DNA from: BOG-908 sp964242595 | GTDB lineage: Bacteria; Pseudomonadota; Alphaproteobacteria; Acetobacterales; Acetobacteraceae | Direction of reading: 5' to 3' | Assembly: GCA_964242595.1 (NCBI GenBank) | Contig: CAXTBC010000014.1 | Location: 1 to 64,000 of the forward strand | DNA: 64,000 bases | In this document: positions 10,830-19,763 of the stretch, piece by piece | Position numbering within the stretch: the stretch's first letter is position 1 | How the letters are laid out: every line of letters starts with the position of its first letter | The notes under the pieces: model-generated | Told to the model about the DNA's origin: nothing | Database searches by the model: none | Seen by the model: the letters and a program-made list of their open reading frames with translations, nothing else | Program-made: the position numbers and the translations under genes

Positions 10830-12047
10830 TCAGGAGGAGTTGCGGCCGAGCAGCGCAGCAAGCAACTTGGCGACGAGATGGGATGTCGGCGCCGCCAAGC
10901 CGGGCCAGTCAGTGTAAGAGATACGCGCCACCTCCGCTTCCGTGAGCGGCGCCGACGGCGTTTCGCGCCGGCGGCCAACAATCGACGTGTGGTAATGCGG
11001 TATTACGCCGTTTTCTGTTAGCAGCTGTTCAATAAGCACGATCAACCGCGCCACCGTCTGGTCCTTAGCGTCGCTCCAGTCGAAGTTGCGCAGGATGCCG
11101 GTGAAGAACGGGCGCATGATGGTCCCACCGTAATCCCGACGATCGACGACGTCGAAATACTGATAGGTCAACGGCAGGATACGCGAAGCATGAACCCCTT
11201 CGGACGGATCATGCTTCAGCATGAACTCCATCGAAGGCGTATGCACGCCATCGCGCACTTTACCTTCAAGCGAGTCGAAACGGTATGCCTCGGCGAGGCA
11301 ACCGTTGATCCTGTTCATGATCGCCATTTCCGCTTCGCCGTACATATGATGGTCGGGACCAACATATTCGTCGTATATCAATAATCCATCTGGCCGTAGA
11401 ACGCGATGAATGAGAGCGAACATGTCTTCGATATGCTCGAAATGGTGGATTGCCGCTTGAACAAAGACAATGTCGAAACTCCCAGTCGGCAGATCTTCCT
11501 TAAGTACATCGGCAGAACGCAACTCCAGCCGATGCGAAAGCTCCAGTCCTGCCAGGCGTTCATTGCCGGCGGCAACCGCAGAACGCGACATCTCGTATGC
11601 GACGATGTGCTGTGCATAGTCCTGCTTGACCAAATACTCCTCGACAAAGGCCATACCGCAGCCGATGGACAGCACCCTTCCGCCGACCGGCTTCATGTAT
11701 TTACGTCCAAGGTGATCTATGATCCACCCGTCCGGACTGCCTGTCGTTGGTATGGCAATGCTGTGTTGATATAAGAAGCGGTGTTGCGTGTAGTCGATCG
11801 GGTCGCCCTCGATAACCGGCTGCGACCCGACGTGTTCGCCTTTGGTGTAGCGCTCGTCCCAAATGGATGTAGCGTCGATTAGATTTTCATCTTCCATTCG
11901 GGCTGCATCCTGTTCAGGGACAAGAGAGATGACAGCCGTGCGGTGCCCCTCTTCGCGACGTGGTGATACTCGCAAGCTACGACGGCGCTGCGGAACCTTA
12001 GCCTCATCCTTCGTGAGATCATAGATACATAAGGTCAGGGGTGACAA
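10830..12047 (-). CDS. SAM-dependent methyltransferase (class I)
   Basis: Methyltransferase of 405 aa. Motif I is GRVLSIGCGMAFVEEYL, the next acidic position is in VAYEMSRSAVAAG, and the later motifs are FDIVFVQAAIHHFEHIEDM and LRPDGLLIYDEYVGPD. The first 52 residues are basic and look unlike the rest, so an internal start (MEDENLIDATSIWDERY) is possible. It is the first gene of a leftward group, and its stop directly precedes the reading frame of the acyltransferase. Substrate unknown. Gap 12048-12283 shows no gene. Confidence 0.75.
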   Translation of the reverse strand: MSPLTLCIYDLTKDEAKVPQRRRSLRVSPRREEGHRTAVISLVPEQDAARMEDENLIDATSIWDERYTKGEHVGSQPVIEGDPIDYTQHRFLYQHSIAIPTTGSPDGWIIDHLGRKYMKPVGGRVLSIGCGMAFVEEYLVKQDYAQHIVAYEMSRSAVAAGNERLAGLELSHRLELRSADVLKEDLPTGSFDIVFVQAAIHHFEHIEDMFALIHRVLRPDGLLIYDEYVGPDHHMYGEAEMAIMNRINGCLAEAYRFDSLEGKVRDGVHTPSMEFMLKHDPSEGVHASRILPLTYQYFDVVDRRDYGGTIMRPFFTGILRNFDWSDAKDQTVARLIVLIEQLLTENGVIPHYHTSIVGRRRETPSAPLTEAEVARISYTDWPGLAAPTSHLVAKLLAALLGRNSS

Positions 12048-12283
12048 TATCGCGAGCGGAGCTTGATGCCCACGTAAGTGTAGGCTCCCAGCCGGCTTCT
12101 CTTTCCCCGCCTGCCTTGGGCTGCCGCAACTTAGCGTGCAGGTGACGGGCTAGGCCATGAGGCAAGTCATGCCGTGTTGCTTTTGCCTTCCTCGTGCAGG
12201 CGGATCAGCTCAGCCCAAGCTCTTCGGCTTCAGATTTCGTCATGCATTGAGAGCCGCGCGGACACAATCAAAGCCGTAGGTGA

Positions 12284-13561
12284 TCAACCAGCGCGCCTGC
12301 TCTTCGCAGCCGGAACCCGCATCGGCGCGGTGGACGCACCCGCATCGCTCATCGCGCGCGCGATGAGCTTCTCGTAGTTCGAGATGTAGTCCGCCATGTC
12401 CAGGTTCGCCTCGGCCCACGCGCGCGCGCCGCGGCGCAGCCTGGCGGCCGTGCGGGTGTCCTCCAGCAGCTCCAGCAAGCCGTCGGCAATGGCGTCGGGC
12501 TGCAGGAAATCCACCAGCCGCCCACTCACCCCGTCCGTCACGAACTCGCGCACCGGCGCCGTGTCGCTGACGACCAGCGCGCAGCCGGACGCCATCGCCT
12601 CGCGCAACGACCAAGAGGCGACGAAGGGGTAAGTCAGGTAGACATGCGCGTCGGACCGCTGCAGCAGCTTGACGTAGGTTTCGTAGGTAACGCGGCCGGC
12701 GAAGTGCACGCGGCTCATGTCCAGCCTGCCGGCCAACTCGTCCTGCATCTGCTCGCGCCAGGTGCCCTTGGGTGGGCGGGCACCGTAGCTGACGCCGTCG
12801 CCGCCCACCAGGATCACCCGCGCGTCGGGGCGGGCGGCCAGAAGGCGAGGCAGGCTGCGCATGAACACGTGGAAGCCGCGATACGGCTCCAGGTCACGCA
12901 CCACGTAGGTGACGAGCTTGTCGGAAGGCTTCACGCGGTAGCCGCCGAGCGTCACCACGCGGCGGCGCAGGTCCGGATCCGGCTTGCAGATGCCCAGGTT
13001 CACGCCCTCGCGCAACACGGTAATCCGGTCGCGCGCCCAGGCGGGGTAGGTGCTGAGCTGGAAAGCTGTGGGCGTCTGGCCCAGGCCGGGGTTTGAGAGC
13101 GCCATCAGGTTGACGGCGTTCTTCACCCGGATGCGCGCGGACATGTCGGGCGCGGCGGGAAATTCGGGGTCGAACCCGACATCGAAGCCGTCCAGGTTGT
13201 AGTAGAACTCATGGTAGCCGAGCACGGGAGTTTGCGGCCACACGTCGCTTACGTGCAGCATCTCGCCCCAGCCCTGGTGGCCGATGATGATGTCCGGCAC
13301 GAAGCCGAGCGCCTTGAGGCTTTGTGCCGCGCGCACCACCAGGTCCGCCCGGAGCAGCGCGATCTCGAGGTCGCGCGCCAAAGGGTGCCACTCGGCGCCT
13401 GAGCCACGCGGCATCGGGCGTACCACCTTGCGCACGCCGGGGATGCCGTTGCGCTGCGCCTCGGTGACGAACAGCAGCTCGTGCTGGTTCTGTGCGGCGA
13501 GGTGGCGCAGCAAATGGAGGAATTGGGCGGGGAAGTTCTGGTGGAGAAAGAGATACTTCAA
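12284..13561 (-). CDS. Glycosyltransferase family 4 protein
   Basis: Predicted retaining GT-B glycosyltransferase of 425 aa. The N-terminus KYLFLHQNFPAQFLHLLRHL is the typical start of a bacterial GT4 subgroup, so the TTG at 13561 is taken as start. The frame runs 16 codons further upstream, but those codons are family A repeat sequence. The C-terminal half has VRDLEPYRGFHVFMRSLP, ARVILVGGDGVSYG and SLREAMASGCALVVSD, the acceptor and donor-binding elements of GT4 enzymes. It ends the leftward secretion/glycosylation cluster and probably adds sugar to the same product as the large glycosyltransferase upstream. Confidence 0.85.
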   Translation of the reverse strand: MKYLFLHQNFPAQFLHLLRHLAAQNQHELLFVTEAQRNGIPGVRKVVRPMPRGSGAEWHPLARDLEIALLRADLVVRAAQSLKALGFVPDIIIGHQGWGEMLHVSDVWPQTPVLGYHEFYYNLDGFDVGFDPEFPAAPDMSARIRVKNAVNLMALSNPGLGQTPTAFQLSTYPAWARDRITVLREGVNLGICKPDPDLRRRVVTLGGYRVKPSDKLVTYVVRDLEPYRGFHVFMRSLPRLLAARPDARVILVGGDGVSYGARPPKGTWREQMQDELAGRLDMSRVHFAGRVTYETYVKLLQRSDAHVYLTYPFVASWSLREAMASGCALVVSDTAPVREFVTDGVSGRLVDFLQPDAIADGLLELLEDTRTAARLRRGARAWAEANLDMADYISNYEKLIARAMSDAGASTAPMRVPAAKSRRAG

Positions 13562-13566
13562 AAAAA

Positions 13567-13606
13567 GGCCTTCTTCTCTGAAGAAAAGAAGCAAAAGACT
13601 TTTAAA
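13567..13606. repeat. Family A hairpin repeat, arm A3
   Basis: AAGGCCTTCTTCTCTGAAGA, then AAAGAAGCAAAAGACTTT. The GGCC side lies 6 bp from the TTG start of the GT4 gene. On the minus strand the repeat supplies an AGAAGG stretch that could act as its Shine-Dalgarno sequence. Confidence 0.8.
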
Positions 13607-13667
13607 CATGCGGTCGCTTGCTGGCCGCCTGACACCCGCTCTGTCGGTGAACGGTTCTTTTTCGCCA

Positions 13668-14696
13668 TCACCGCTTGCTGCGGGTAGGCTTGGCTGGAGC
13701 GGTCGGCTTGGCGGGTTTCGCCTTGCCGGGTTTGGCTTGCGGTGCGGCAGCCGCGCTACGGGAAACCAGCTTTATCCTGAACGCCTCCAGCGGCGACATG
13801 CTCTCCGCCTGGCACGGCTCGCCGTTGTCCAGCGGGCCTACCTTGGTGCCGTCCACGAAGCTCGCCTCCACCACGCAGTCGAAACGTTCGGCGGCTTCGC
13901 CGCGCAGGCGCATGCGCAAGCCCAGGATCGGCAGGCTCATGCCGCGGCTGCCGCAGTACTGGCCGCCTTCGGCCCACGGGCTCAGCCAGCCGCGGCCCAG
14001 CACGGCCTGATACTCGATATCCGCCGGGCCTGCCTCGCCTTTGGGCGAGACGGCGAAGCCCTCGATCCAGGCCTTGCTGTCGGGTGCGCCCATCCACTCG
14101 CCCATCTTGGTCAGCACGTCGCCGCGGCCCTGCACGTGGGCCACGATCTCGGCCGACTTGGCGGCGTCCGCATCGTTGCCGGCGGCGGCGGCCGGCGTGT
14201 TCTGCGGCGCGCTCGGGGCGGCCGGGCCGGCCGGGCGCGGAGCTACGGCGGCTGGCGCGTTGGCCGGTTGCGGCACGGCCCGAGGCTGCTGGGGCTGCGG
14301 TGACGCAGGGGCTTGCGCGCCGACCGGCGGCAGGCCGGAGGCCTCGGCCAGGCGCAGGATCTGCAGCTTGGGCGCGTCGGCGGTGCTGTTCGGGGCCTGG
14401 TAGATGGTCACCAGGATCTGCGCCGGGCCACGGGTGATTCGCACCAGGGCGGCACCGTTCCAGCCGCCCAGCCAGCCATCGTCGCGGAAGCTGGTGATGG
14501 TGATGGCCTCCGGCCGGAACGCCGGGCCGGGCGGCAGCGTCACGCGGACGCCGGGCAGGCCGGTGCCTGCATCCGGCAGCGCGCTGCCCGGCGCGTTAAA
14601 GATGCAGAACAGGCCGGCATCCAACGTCATCAGGTTGGCCGAGACCTTGAGCTCGGCAACAATCTTTTGGGCAGGCTGGGTCTTTTGGTCGCTCAC
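13668..14696 (-). CDS. Hypothetical protein of the secretion/glycosylation cluster
   Basis: Product of 342 aa that I do not recognise. The first 125 residues look like a globular domain. A Pro/Ala-rich linker (PQPQQPRAVPQPANAPAAV and onward) follows at about residues 130-185. A second domain contains GEWMGAPDSKAWIEGFAVSP and two further cysteine-containing stretches. The C-terminus is a Lys/Pro/Ala tail (AKPGKAKPAKPTAPAKPTR). No signal peptide or TM helix is evident. The start is a GTG at 14696; the frame continues upstream into repeat sequence. It lies between two glycosyltransferase genes on the same strand, so a role in the same surface product is likely. Confidence 0.6.
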   Translation of the reverse strand: MSDQKTQPAQKIVAELKVSANLMTLDAGLFCIFNAPGSALPDAGTGLPGVRVTLPPGPAFRPEAITITSFRDDGWLGGWNGAALVRITRGPAQILVTIYQAPNSTADAPKLQILRLAEASGLPPVGAQAPASPQPQQPRAVPQPANAPAAVAPRPAGPAAPSAPQNTPAAAAGNDADAAKSAEIVAHVQGRGDVLTKMGEWMGAPDSKAWIEGFAVSPKGEAGPADIEYQAVLGRGWLSPWAEGGQYCGSRGMSLPILGLRMRLRGEAAERFDCVVEASFVDGTKVGPLDNGEPCQAESMSPLEAFRIKLVSRSAAAAPQAKPGKAKPAKPTAPAKPTRSKR

Positions 14697-14750
14697 GGTA
14701 GTTTGTCTAGCTCCGGCTTTGCGGTGGTTATCCGGCGGGTTCGACCAGGA

Positions 14751-14875
14751 GGCAAGCAAGGCCTTCCTTTTTGAAGAACTTTTACCCCTCCGGCGCGGCT
14801 CCACCCGCTAGCACCCGACAGGGAGCAACAGCTTTTTGCTTCTTTTTCTCGAAAAAGAAGGCTTTGCCTTGCCTC
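14751..14875. repeat. Family A paired repeat (arms A4 and A5)
   Basis: A shortened forward arm (14751-14790, GGCAAGCAAGGCCTTCC) faces a complete reverse arm (14817-14875, CAGCTTTTTGCTTC and GAAAAAGAAGGC). The 25-30 bp between them are GC-rich. The GGC end of the reverse arm touches the stop of the large glycosyltransferase gene. Confidence 0.8.
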
Positions 14876-17726
14876 ACGCGCCCAGGTGCAAGAACGTGTC
14901 GCACAGCCGAGCCGGCGGCAGGCCCAGCGGCAACACCCAGCCCCGGCCCGCCGCCCGCACCCGCTCGGCCGGCGTGCCGATGCCGAACACCGCCGCCGAC
15001 AGCCCCGCGGCCCAGATGTCGCTCAGCGCGTAGCACCAGGTTTCCGGCCAGACGGAGGGAAGAAAGGCCATGTGGGCGTCCTGTGCGCGGATCAGGGCAG
15101 CGGCCTCGGCGCGGCTGAATTCGCCGGTGATGAAGGCGCGGCCGGTGGCGAGCAGCGCGTCGTCGTCCAGCGTGTAGCCGATGACCGTGAAGAACAGGTT
15201 GAGGTCGCGGCGTGCGGTATCCTGGGCGCAGGCCAACAGCACGTCGAACCCTTTCTCCATTCCGACGGCGCCCACCACGGCCACGTTCAGGCGGCCTCGG
15301 CGGGGCCGCACGGCGGGTGCGGCGAAAGGCGGGTCGGTCTCCCACGGGCGGATCACCGGCGCCAGGCCGGGCACGTGGCGGGTGACGCGGCGCGCGACGT
15401 CCTCCGACGGCACCACCACCGCAGAGGCGTGGCGGAAATCGGCGGCGCTGCGACGGCGCAGGCTGGCGGGCGGCACCGGGTCCTCGATCAGGCGGCCCCA
15501 CTCGGCCAGGCAGGACACGCAGGTGCGCGGCTCGGCCTCGCCGCAGAAGCGGCCCTCTCCGGTGACGAAGGAGACACGGGCGCAGAACCAGGCGTAGTCG
15601 TGCACCCACAGCTCGTAGGGGATGGCCAGCGTGGCGAGCAGGCGCAGCACGCTGTGGTCGTGGCCGAGCAGGTGGTGCAGTTCGGCGCGTAACGGCTGGG
15701 CCGTGCCTGGCGCGCGCGGGCGCAGCAGGCGGGCCAGCGCGCCCATCTCGCGCGGCAGGGCGTAGGCCAGGTTGGGGAACCCCGCTTCGGGGTCGCCTAC
15801 CTCGCACAGCCCGTCGGTGGCGCGCAGCAGGATAGGGGTGTGACCCTCCGCCGCGATAGCCTGCGCGCGCTCGGCCACGATCCGGGCGGTGCCGCCGCCG
15901 CCGCCATGGGTGATCAGCAGCACGCTGCTAGCAGCCTGGCCAGAACGCGTGACGAAGCGCTCGGCGTCCAGCCGGCGGCGCGCCAGCGCCAGCTTGTCGG
16001 CCGCCATGAAGGCTTCCACCCTGGCGCGGTAGTCCGGGTGGCGGGCCTGCACGATGGCCAGGTTGCGGGCCAGCAGGTCCGTCCGGGCGCCGCCGAACGA
16101 GACGCCGCCGAGATGTGCCACGAAGGTCTCCGGCACCGCCACGTGCCGCCAGCCCAGCGCGCGGGCGCGTTCGGAAAAGTCGTTCTCCTCGCCGTAGCCC
16201 TGGGCGAAGCTCGCCTCGTCAAACAGGCCGGTCTCGGCCAGGCAGTCGGCCCGGATGAACATGCAGAAGCCGTGCGCGGTGGGCACGTCCACCAGCCGGC
16301 CGGCGTTGGCGCGGGCGGCCAAGGCGGCAAGGTGGCTGGTGCCCGCCAGGTCCGGCGCCGGGTTGCCGGCGCTGGGGTCGGGGTAGCTGAAGATGCTGGC
16401 CTCGTTGGACAGCGGCGTGGCGGTGCCGATATCCGGCGCGCTGCAGGCGGCCCCGCGCAGGCACGCGAGCCAACCGGGCGGCACCAGCGTGTCGCTGTTC
16501 AGCAGCACGACGTGGCGGCCGGCGGCCGCGCGTAGGCCGGTGTTGACGGCGGCGGGGAAGCCGCTTGCGCCAGGCTGCGTCTGGAGCAGGGTGATGGTGC
16601 CTTGGCCTGCCAGGTCGTGGAGTGCCGCAACCAGCGCCGGCTCCGGTGAGGCGTCGTTGACCACGCAGACGCGGTCGGGCGCTGCGATGGTGGCCAGCAC
16701 CGAGGCGATGCAGTCCAGCGTGGTGTGCAGGCCGCGATACGCCGGGATGATCACGTCGGTGGGCAGGCGGGCATCCGGCATGCGGGGCAGGGAAGCGGCC
16801 GACGGGTCGGGACGGGATGGGACGGGCGTGTGGGGCGGCGGCGGCAACGGGCTGCCCAGCAGGTCGCGGCCGTCCTCCCCCACCACGCGCACGGCCAGTC
16901 CCGGCGGTGCTTCCCACTGGAATGCAAGCGGGCGGGACAGCGGGGCGGTGCCGTCCACCAGCCCACGCGGCTCGGTGGCAGTGACGCTTCCGAGCTGCAC
17001 GCCGTCCTGCGAGAGCATGCGCAGGGTCGCATGCCGACCAGGGGCGGCCGGCTGCCAGGCGTAGCCGGAGACCAGGTTGCCATGGCGCTCGGCGTAGCCC
17101 TCCACCCGGGTGATTGCGGCCACGTCGATCGGGCTGCCGAGCGGCGCGCCAACACCGGCACAATTCACCTCAAGCCGGACGGCGGTGTTCCACGTGACGG
17201 GCAGGACGAACTGGCCCTCCGGCCCGGGTGTCAGCGCGGTGGGCACGCCATCCAGCGCCACGCGGAGCTGTGCGGACGGCAGGCTGGTCAGCAGCACGCC
17301 GTCAGCGCGCAGGCCACACCAGCCTTGCGTTCCGGCAACCTGGGAGGCGAGCTTGGCCAGGGCATCGTCGCACGCGAAGCCGGACAGTGCGGCATGCAAG
17401 GCTTGCGCCGCCTCCTGCATCCGGCCGCAGGCCCGATGGGCAGCGGCCAGGCCCGTCCAGCACTCGCGCACGCCGAAGCGCCGCGCCATGTCGGCGAACA
17501 GCGGGGCTGCTGCCTCCGGCTGGCCAGCCTGCAGACGGTGCAGGGCGACGGCGAAGCGCAGGTTCTGGTCCGACGGCGCCAGGCGGTGGGCACGTTCCAG
17601 CCAGGCGGGGTCGCCGTCCTGGCCGCGACGCCAGGCGTCCTGCGCGCGGTCGCGGGCGGGTTTGAGGTCCGTCTCCGGCTTTGGCAGACGGGCAGGGGGG
17701 CGCTCGTCCTGTCGGTAGCTTCGCAT
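14874..17726 (-). CDS. Large glycosyltransferase with GT2 and GT4-like domains
   Basis: Product of 950 aa. Residues about 20-145 are TPR-like (paired-helix, Ala-rich). Residues 145-320 are beta-rich and unrecognised. A GT2 domain begins at DVIIPAYRGLHTTLDCI (about 322), with NSDTLVPPGWL as its DXD-like motif (about 407) and the acidic EENDFSERARALGWR (about 515). From about 605 a second, GT-B-like module follows: VLLITHGGGGGTARIV, WVHDYAWFC, a Cys pair in RTCVSC, NVAVVGAVGMEKGFDVLL and LPSVWPETWCYAL. Such double enzymes build glycans on surface proteins or polysaccharides. It lies 94 bp downstream of the Sel1 gene. Confidence 0.85.
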   Translation of the reverse strand: MRSYRQDERPPARLPKPETDLKPARDRAQDAWRRGQDGDPAWLERAHRLAPSDQNLRFAVALHRLQAGQPEAAAPLFADMARRFGVRECWTGLAAAHRACGRMQEAAQALHAALSGFACDDALAKLASQVAGTQGWCGLRADGVLLTSLPSAQLRVALDGVPTALTPGPEGQFVLPVTWNTAVRLEVNCAGVGAPLGSPIDVAAITRVEGYAERHGNLVSGYAWQPAAPGRHATLRMLSQDGVQLGSVTATEPRGLVDGTAPLSRPLAFQWEAPPGLAVRVVGEDGRDLLGSPLPPPPHTPVPSRPDPSAASLPRMPDARLPTDVIIPAYRGLHTTLDCIASVLATIAAPDRVCVVNDASPEPALVAALHDLAGQGTITLLQTQPGASGFPAAVNTGLRAAAGRHVVLLNSDTLVPPGWLACLRGAACSAPDIGTATPLSNEASIFSYPDPSAGNPAPDLAGTSHLAALAARANAGRLVDVPTAHGFCMFIRADCLAETGLFDEASFAQGYGEENDFSERARALGWRHVAVPETFVAHLGGVSFGGARTDLLARNLAIVQARHPDYRARVEAFMAADKLALARRRLDAERFVTRSGQAASSVLLITHGGGGGTARIVAERAQAIAAEGHTPILLRATDGLCEVGDPEAGFPNLAYALPREMGALARLLRPRAPGTAQPLRAELHHLLGHDHSVLRLLATLAIPYELWVHDYAWFCARVSFVTGEGRFCGEAEPRTCVSCLAEWGRLIEDPVPPASLRRRSAADFRHASAVVVPSEDVARRVTRHVPGLAPVIRPWETDPPFAAPAVRPRRGRLNVAVVGAVGMEKGFDVLLACAQDTARRDLNLFFTVIGYTLDDDALLATGRAFITGEFSRAEAAALIRAQDAHMAFLPSVWPETWCYALSDIWAAGLSAAVFGIGTPAERVRAAGRGWVLPLGLPPARLCDTFLHLGA

Positions 17727-17737
17727 CAGGAGGCGAA

Positions 17738-17790
17738 AGCAAGCAGTTCTTTTTCGAGAAAAAGAACCAAAAAGCTTTTTTTCCCTGTCG
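17738..17790. repeat. Family A hairpin repeat, arm A6 (GTTC/GAAC stem type)
   Basis: GCAAGCAGTTCTTTTTCGAG, then AAAAAGAACCAAAAAGCTTT. Compared with the CTTC/GAAG type, both sides of the stem changed together, so pairing is kept. The GCAAGC side lies 12 bp from the start of the large glycosyltransferase gene. Confidence 0.85.
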
Positions 17791-17820
17791 GGTGGCGCGG
17801 CACGACGCGCGTTGGCTTGC

Positions 17821-19587
17821 TCAGGACATCGCCGGGCGGAGTTCCGATGTCAGCCGCTCCAAATCGTAGCTCGCCTCCTCCACGCCGCTCGCGCGGGCGC
17901 GCTCCAGCCAGATGCGTGCCTCACGCGGGTCCGGGTCGCCGCCCAGGCCGCGGGCGAGGAAGCGGCCCAGCATCATCTGCGCGTGGGCGTGGCCCTTTTC
18001 GGCGGCCAGGCGATACCAGTTGCGCGCGCCGGCCCGGTCTTCCGGAACGTCATGGCCGCCGCCGAGCATGGCACCGACAGCGAACATGGCACCGACATGG
18101 CCCTGTCCGGCCGCCTTGATGAACAGCCGTAGCGACTCCTCGTGATCCTTGGCGCCGCCGGTGCCGTTCAGCGACATCTCGGCCAGCGCCACCTCGGCAT
18201 CCAGCATCCCGGAACCGGCGGCGCGCGCGATCCAGATCCGGCCCTCGGCAGGGTCGGCTTCCACGCCCCGGCCTTCCGCCAGCATGCGGCCGTACCAGTA
18301 CTGCGCGTTCACCACGCCGTCGGCCGCACGGCGCAGCCACAAGATGGCGCGGCGGTCGTCCCGCTCCACACCTACGCCTTCGGCCAGGCAGACGCCCAGG
18401 TTGAAGGCAGCTACCAGGTCGCCCGAGCCGGCAGCCTGTTCGAACAACTCGCGCGTCCGCTGACCGTCCTCGTCAGAGCCGTTGCCGGAGAGCAGCAGGT
18501 TGGCGAGGTCGGCCTGGGCCTGTCGGTCGCCGCCCTCGGCGGCGCGGCGAAACCAGCGACCGGCCTCCTCAGGGTCCCGGTGGACGCCGGCGCCGGTCAG
18601 GAACAGCAGGCCGAGTGCCCTGGCGGCCGCCGCATGGCCGGCTTCGGCCGCACGGTTGTACCAGATTGCGGCCTCGGCGTAGTTGGGCGGCAGGTCGCCG
18701 CCCCGGGCGTAGATGTCACCCACCAGGGCGGCGGCCTCACGGTCCCCGGCGTTGGCGGCACGGCGCAGCCAGGATTCACCCTCCACCGGGTTGCGCGGGA
18801 TGCCGCGGCCTTCCAGCAGCGCCAGCCCCCAGCGGGCCTGGCCGCTGCGCACGTTCTTCTCGGCCGATTGTTTGTAGTAGGCGGCCGCCGTTTCCACGCT
18901 GGCCGGCATGCCGGCGCCGCGTTCGTGCATCACGCCGAGCAAGTAGAGCGCCGTGGGCAGGCCGGCATCGGCCGCCTTTTTCAGCGCCACGGACGCGGCG
19001 GCGTGGCCATCGTGGTCGGTGGCGGCACGCAGCAGCGAGAGGCCCCGGCCGAGATAGCCCTGCGGACAATTGGCCGCCGCCGACCGCTCGTACCACTGTT
19101 CCGCCTCGTCGAGGTTGCGCAGGTTGTCCGGACCGGAGGTGAGGATGTAGCCTAGCAACGCCTGGGCCTCCGGCGAGCCGCCTTCGGCACCTCGGCGCGC
19201 CCATTGCAACGCGACAGGAAAGTCCGGCTCGTCGGCGGTGGGCGTGACGCCGCGTATGAACAGCTGGCTGCCCGGTGCCGCTTTGCCGCCCTTGCCGGCC
19301 AGACCGTATAGATAGAGCGTGGCCAGCAGGGTCTGCGCTTCCACCCAGCCGGCTTGCGAGGCGCGCTCCAGCCAAGCAGCGCCGTCTCGCCGGCTGACCG
19401 GCACGCCCGCGCCCTTCAGGTAGGCGCGGCCGACCCAGAACTGGGCCTCGGGCAGGCCGGCCCGGGCGGCGCGGCTGAACAGGGTGAAGGAGCGGCGCGG
19501 CTGGCCCGCTTCGTCCAGCTGGATAGCGCGCTTGAGGGCTGCGGCGGGCGACCCTGCCGAGACGATGCGGTCGATGAGCGTCAGCAT
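17821..19587 (-). CDS. Sel1-like repeat protein
   Basis: Protein of 588 aa made almost wholly of about a dozen Sel1-like (TPR-related) repeats of 36-40 residues, each of the type A-Y-W-Y-(R/K)-A-A-E-x-G-x-x-x-A-x-x-x-L-G-x-x-(Y/F)-x-x-G-x-G-V. Examples are YNRAAEAGHAAAARALGLLF and WFRRAAEGGDRQAQADLANL. No signal peptide is visible, so it is probably cytoplasmic and acts as a protein-protein scaffold. It sits between the type I secretion pair and the glycosyltransferases. A hairpin downstream of hlyD lies 89-121 bp before its start, so it may have its own promoter. Confidence 0.85.
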   Translation of the reverse strand: MLTLIDRIVSAGSPAAALKRAIQLDEAGQPRRSFTLFSRAARAGLPEAQFWVGRAYLKGAGVPVSRRDGAAWLERASQAGWVEAQTLLATLYLYGLAGKGGKAAPGSQLFIRGVTPTADEPDFPVALQWARRGAEGGSPEAQALLGYILTSGPDNLRNLDEAEQWYERSAAANCPQGYLGRGLSLLRAATDHDGHAAASVALKKAADAGLPTALYLLGVMHERGAGMPASVETAAAYYKQSAEKNVRSGQARWGLALLEGRGIPRNPVEGESWLRRAANAGDREAAALVGDIYARGGDLPPNYAEAAIWYNRAAEAGHAAAARALGLLFLTGAGVHRDPEEAGRWFRRAAEGGDRQAQADLANLLLSGNGSDEDGQRTRELFEQAAGSGDLVAAFNLGVCLAEGVGVERDDRRAILWLRRAADGVVNAQYWYGRMLAEGRGVEADPAEGRIWIARAAGSGMLDAEVALAEMSLNGTGGAKDHEESLRLFIKAAGQGHVGAMFAVGAMLGGGHDVPEDRAGARNWYRLAAEKGHAHAQMMLGRFLARGLGGDPDPREARIWLERARASGVEEASYDLERLTSELRPAMS

Positions 19588-19675
19588 ACGTGTCGTCGGT
19601 CCTGCACTACCGGTTAGGCGCCCTGCCTGGATACCAGAAAAAGGTTACGCGTTGGCTGACGCGAAAGAAAGATGC

Positions 19676-19708
19676 GGCCCGGTGGAGTGCTCCTCCGCCG
19701 GGCCTTTT
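19676..19708. terminator. Hairpin terminator between hlyD and the Sel1 gene
   Basis: GGCCCGGTGGAG and CTCCGCCGGGCC form a 12-bp stem with one G-T pair, followed on the + strand by TTTT. On the minus strand, the coding strand here, it lies 56 bp after the hlyD stop but is followed only by a weak T-rich stretch. It may therefore end secretion-gene transcription only partly. Confidence 0.55.
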
Positions 19709-19763
19709 CGCCAATCTGTTGCAGATATGTATAGAAATTGCACCCCTGCGGGTTACCTGCCGC

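Noticed and set aside
14771..15118. Plus-strand frames starting in family A repeats (e.g. with FFFSKKKA segments)
   Set aside because: The Lys/Phe-rich part is translated hairpin sequence; the rest is antisense to the large glycosyltransferase gene.
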